Of a stretch of 64,000 bases of DNA, positions 63,076 to 64,000 are shown piece after piece. The notes under the pieces are model-generated. The model saw nothing but the letters and a program-made list of their open reading frames with translations, was not told where the DNA came from and ran no database searches. Numbering within the stretch: position 1 is the stretch's first letter; each line of letters starts with the position of its first letter. Made by a program: the position numbers and the translations under genes. The stretch comes from Levilactobacillus koreensis JCM 16448 (lineage in GTDB: Bacteria > Bacillota > Bacilli > Lactobacillales > Lactobacillaceae): assembly GCF_001435525.1 (NCBI RefSeq), contig NZ_AZDP01000040.1:1-64000 (forward strand). Reading direction: 5' to 3'.

Positions 63076-63116
63076 AAAGAAAGCGCTTTACATACAATAA
63101 TCGGGTGCTATATAAT
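63076..63116 (+). promoter_or_regulatory. SDR promoter overlapped by a cre-like palindrome
   Basis: TTTACA (63087-63092) and TATAAT (63111-63116) with an 18-bp spacer. AAAGCGCTTT, the core of a cre site with two consensus mismatches, overlaps the -35 box. Confidence 0.6.
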
Positions 63117-63151
63117 ACCTTTGTAACAAACTTTAGAACGGAGGCTTTATA

Positions 63152-63910
63152 ATGGGACGTTTGCAAGGTAAGGTTGCATTAGTTACTGGTGGATCAAAGG
63201 GTATTGGTAAGTCCATCGTTGAACGTTTTGCCCAAGAGGGCGCTAAAGTCGTATTTACGGCGATTGAAAAAGAAGCTGGCGACTTATTGGAAAAAGAATT
63301 AATTCCAAACCGGCTGGTATTTATGCAACAGGATGTTTCAAAAAAAGATGACTGGGATCGGGTCATCAACGCGACGATGAAGAAATTTGGCAAAATCAAT
63401 ATTATCGTAAACAACGCCGGAATCGGTGTCTTCTCTGATATTGAAAAAATGGATGAAAGAAACTGGAACTCTACGATTGGCGTTAACCTTACAGGAACAA
63501 TGTGGGGCGTCAAATACGGGATTAAAGTCATGAAGAACAACCATGAGAAAAACTCCATTATCAATCTTTGTTCCGTAGAAGGATTAATTGGTGACCCTGA
63601 CTTACTCGCCTACAATGCTTCTAAGGGTGGTGTTCGTCTGATGACCAAGTCAGCTGCATTGCATTGTGCTCGTGAAGGCTATGATATTCGGATTAACTCC
63701 GTCCACCCAGGCTATGTCAACACACCATTAGTTGAAAACCTCGAAAAGACTGATCCTAAGGTTGCTGATCATTTAGTTTCACTACACCCAATGGGCCGCT
63801 TGGCTGAACCAAGTGAAGTCGCAAACATGGCTTTGTTCCTTGCATCAGACGAGTCATCATTTAGCACTGGTTCAGAATTCTTAGTCGATGGTGGATATAC
63901 CGCACAATAA
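63152..63910 (+). CDS. SDR secondary alcohol dehydrogenase (L. brevis R-ADH-like)
   Basis: Tetrameric short-chain dehydrogenase of 252 residues, likely reducing ketones to secondary alcohols. The cofactor motif is TGGSKGIG (residues 12-19), NNAG at 87-90, catalytic S141, Y154 and K158, and the C-terminal VDGGYTAQ ends in the Gln that binds Mg in L. brevis R-ADH. As I remember that enzyme, length and numbering coincide and the C-terminal half is nearly colinear. Its NADPH-binding G37-R38 is A37-I38 here, so cofactor preference may have changed. The ATG follows ACGGAGGC. Its promoter and cre site suggest co-control with pdu. The next gene follows without a clear terminator. Confidence 0.9.
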   Translation: MGRLQGKVALVTGGSKGIGKSIVERFAQEGAKVVFTAIEKEAGDLLEKELIPNRLVFMQQDVSKKDDWDRVINATMKKFGKINIIVNNAGIGVFSDIEKMDERNWNSTIGVNLTGTMWGVKYGIKVMKNNHEKNSIINLCSVEGLIGDPDLLAYNASKGGVRLMTKSAALHCAREGYDIRINSVHPGYVNTPLVENLEKTDPKVADHLVSLHPMGRLAEPSEVANMALFLASDESSFSTGSEFLVDGGYTAQ

Positions 63911-63980
63911 TAAATATCGACTAGTAACATCATACTTAGCTTTTAGGTATGTACTGAATAATAGAAATGAGGAACTTTTA

Positions 63981-64000
63981 ATGTCAGATGTAAATGAAGA
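63981..64000 (+). CDS. Partial gene start at the window edge
   Basis: ATG at 63981 after TGAGGAACTTTTA opens a frame encoding MSDVNE before the window ends. It follows the SDR gene by 70 bp without a clear terminator and is probably co-transcribed. Nothing can be said of its function, though it may hold missing pdu functions such as a diol facilitator. Confidence 0.5.

Noticed and set aside
1-64000. CRISPR array, complete insertion sequence or prophage
   Set aside because: No regularly spaced direct repeats, no transposase and no phage structural genes were seen; the two XRE proteins alone do not indicate a prophage.

Overview
The window looks like chromosome from a heterofermentative lactobacillus, most likely Levilactobacillus (L. 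brevis relatives). The evidence is a water-forming NADH oxidase, the gnd-gntK-gntP gluconate module, teichoic-acid genes, a WxL surface protein, small Lactobacillales-type proteins (DUF4828, DUF402), and an SDR at the right edge that closely resembles the L. brevis R-specific alcohol dehydrogenase as I remember it. The genus is an inference from gene content and remembered sequences; no search was run.

Layout. 0.3-12.6 kb: MucBP-like protein, P-type ATPase, C69 dipeptidase, NADH oxidase, lectin/WxL protein, RF3. 13-18.4 kb: teichoic-acid genes (TagF-like, an unidentified protein, TagD), AI-2E-family permease, DUF402 protein. 18.8-29 kb: YdeI-like protein, serine hydrolase, RecX, flavodoxin, a YihY/NERD-like/WecB cluster, GtrB-like glycosyltransferase, first GntP permease, UspA. 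29.6-34 kb: tRNA-Arg(CCU), DEAD-box helicase, Gfo/Idh oxidoreductase, DUF4828, a GH25-like protein lacking its acidic catalytic residues. 34-39 kb: RpiR-type regulator divergent from gnd-gntK-gntP. 39-48 kb: APC permease, GshA, and a deoxyribonucleoside operon (deoC-deoB-deoD-SorC regulator-pdp). 48-49 kb: two small XRE regulators.

From 49.3 kb to the right edge lies a B12-dependent diol-dehydratase microcompartment locus that looks more A/T-rich than the rest. Leftward it encodes PduA, B, C, D, E, G, H, K, J, M, N, O, a free-standing PduO-C/GlcG domain, a 78-residue protein with an encapsulation-peptide-like N-terminus, and PduU. After a terminator come a tyrosine phosphatase, an FMN reductase and EutJ. 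Divergently placed are an AraC-type regulator with an unusual C-terminal DUF4430-like domain and an SDR resembling a ketone reductase. No PduP, PduL, PduQ or PduW is visible, although the next rightward gene is cut by the window. My main hypothesis is a ketone-forming compartment: meso-2,3-butanediol dehydrated to 2-butanone, then reduced to 2-butanol by the SDR, acting as an electron sink under catabolite repression.

Other notable points: a dispersed intergenic repeat family (about six full or partial copies), a paired operator/promoter design at the gluconate genes, an apparent terminator between pduA and pduB, and a regulator gene with no ordinary start codon at the expected position.
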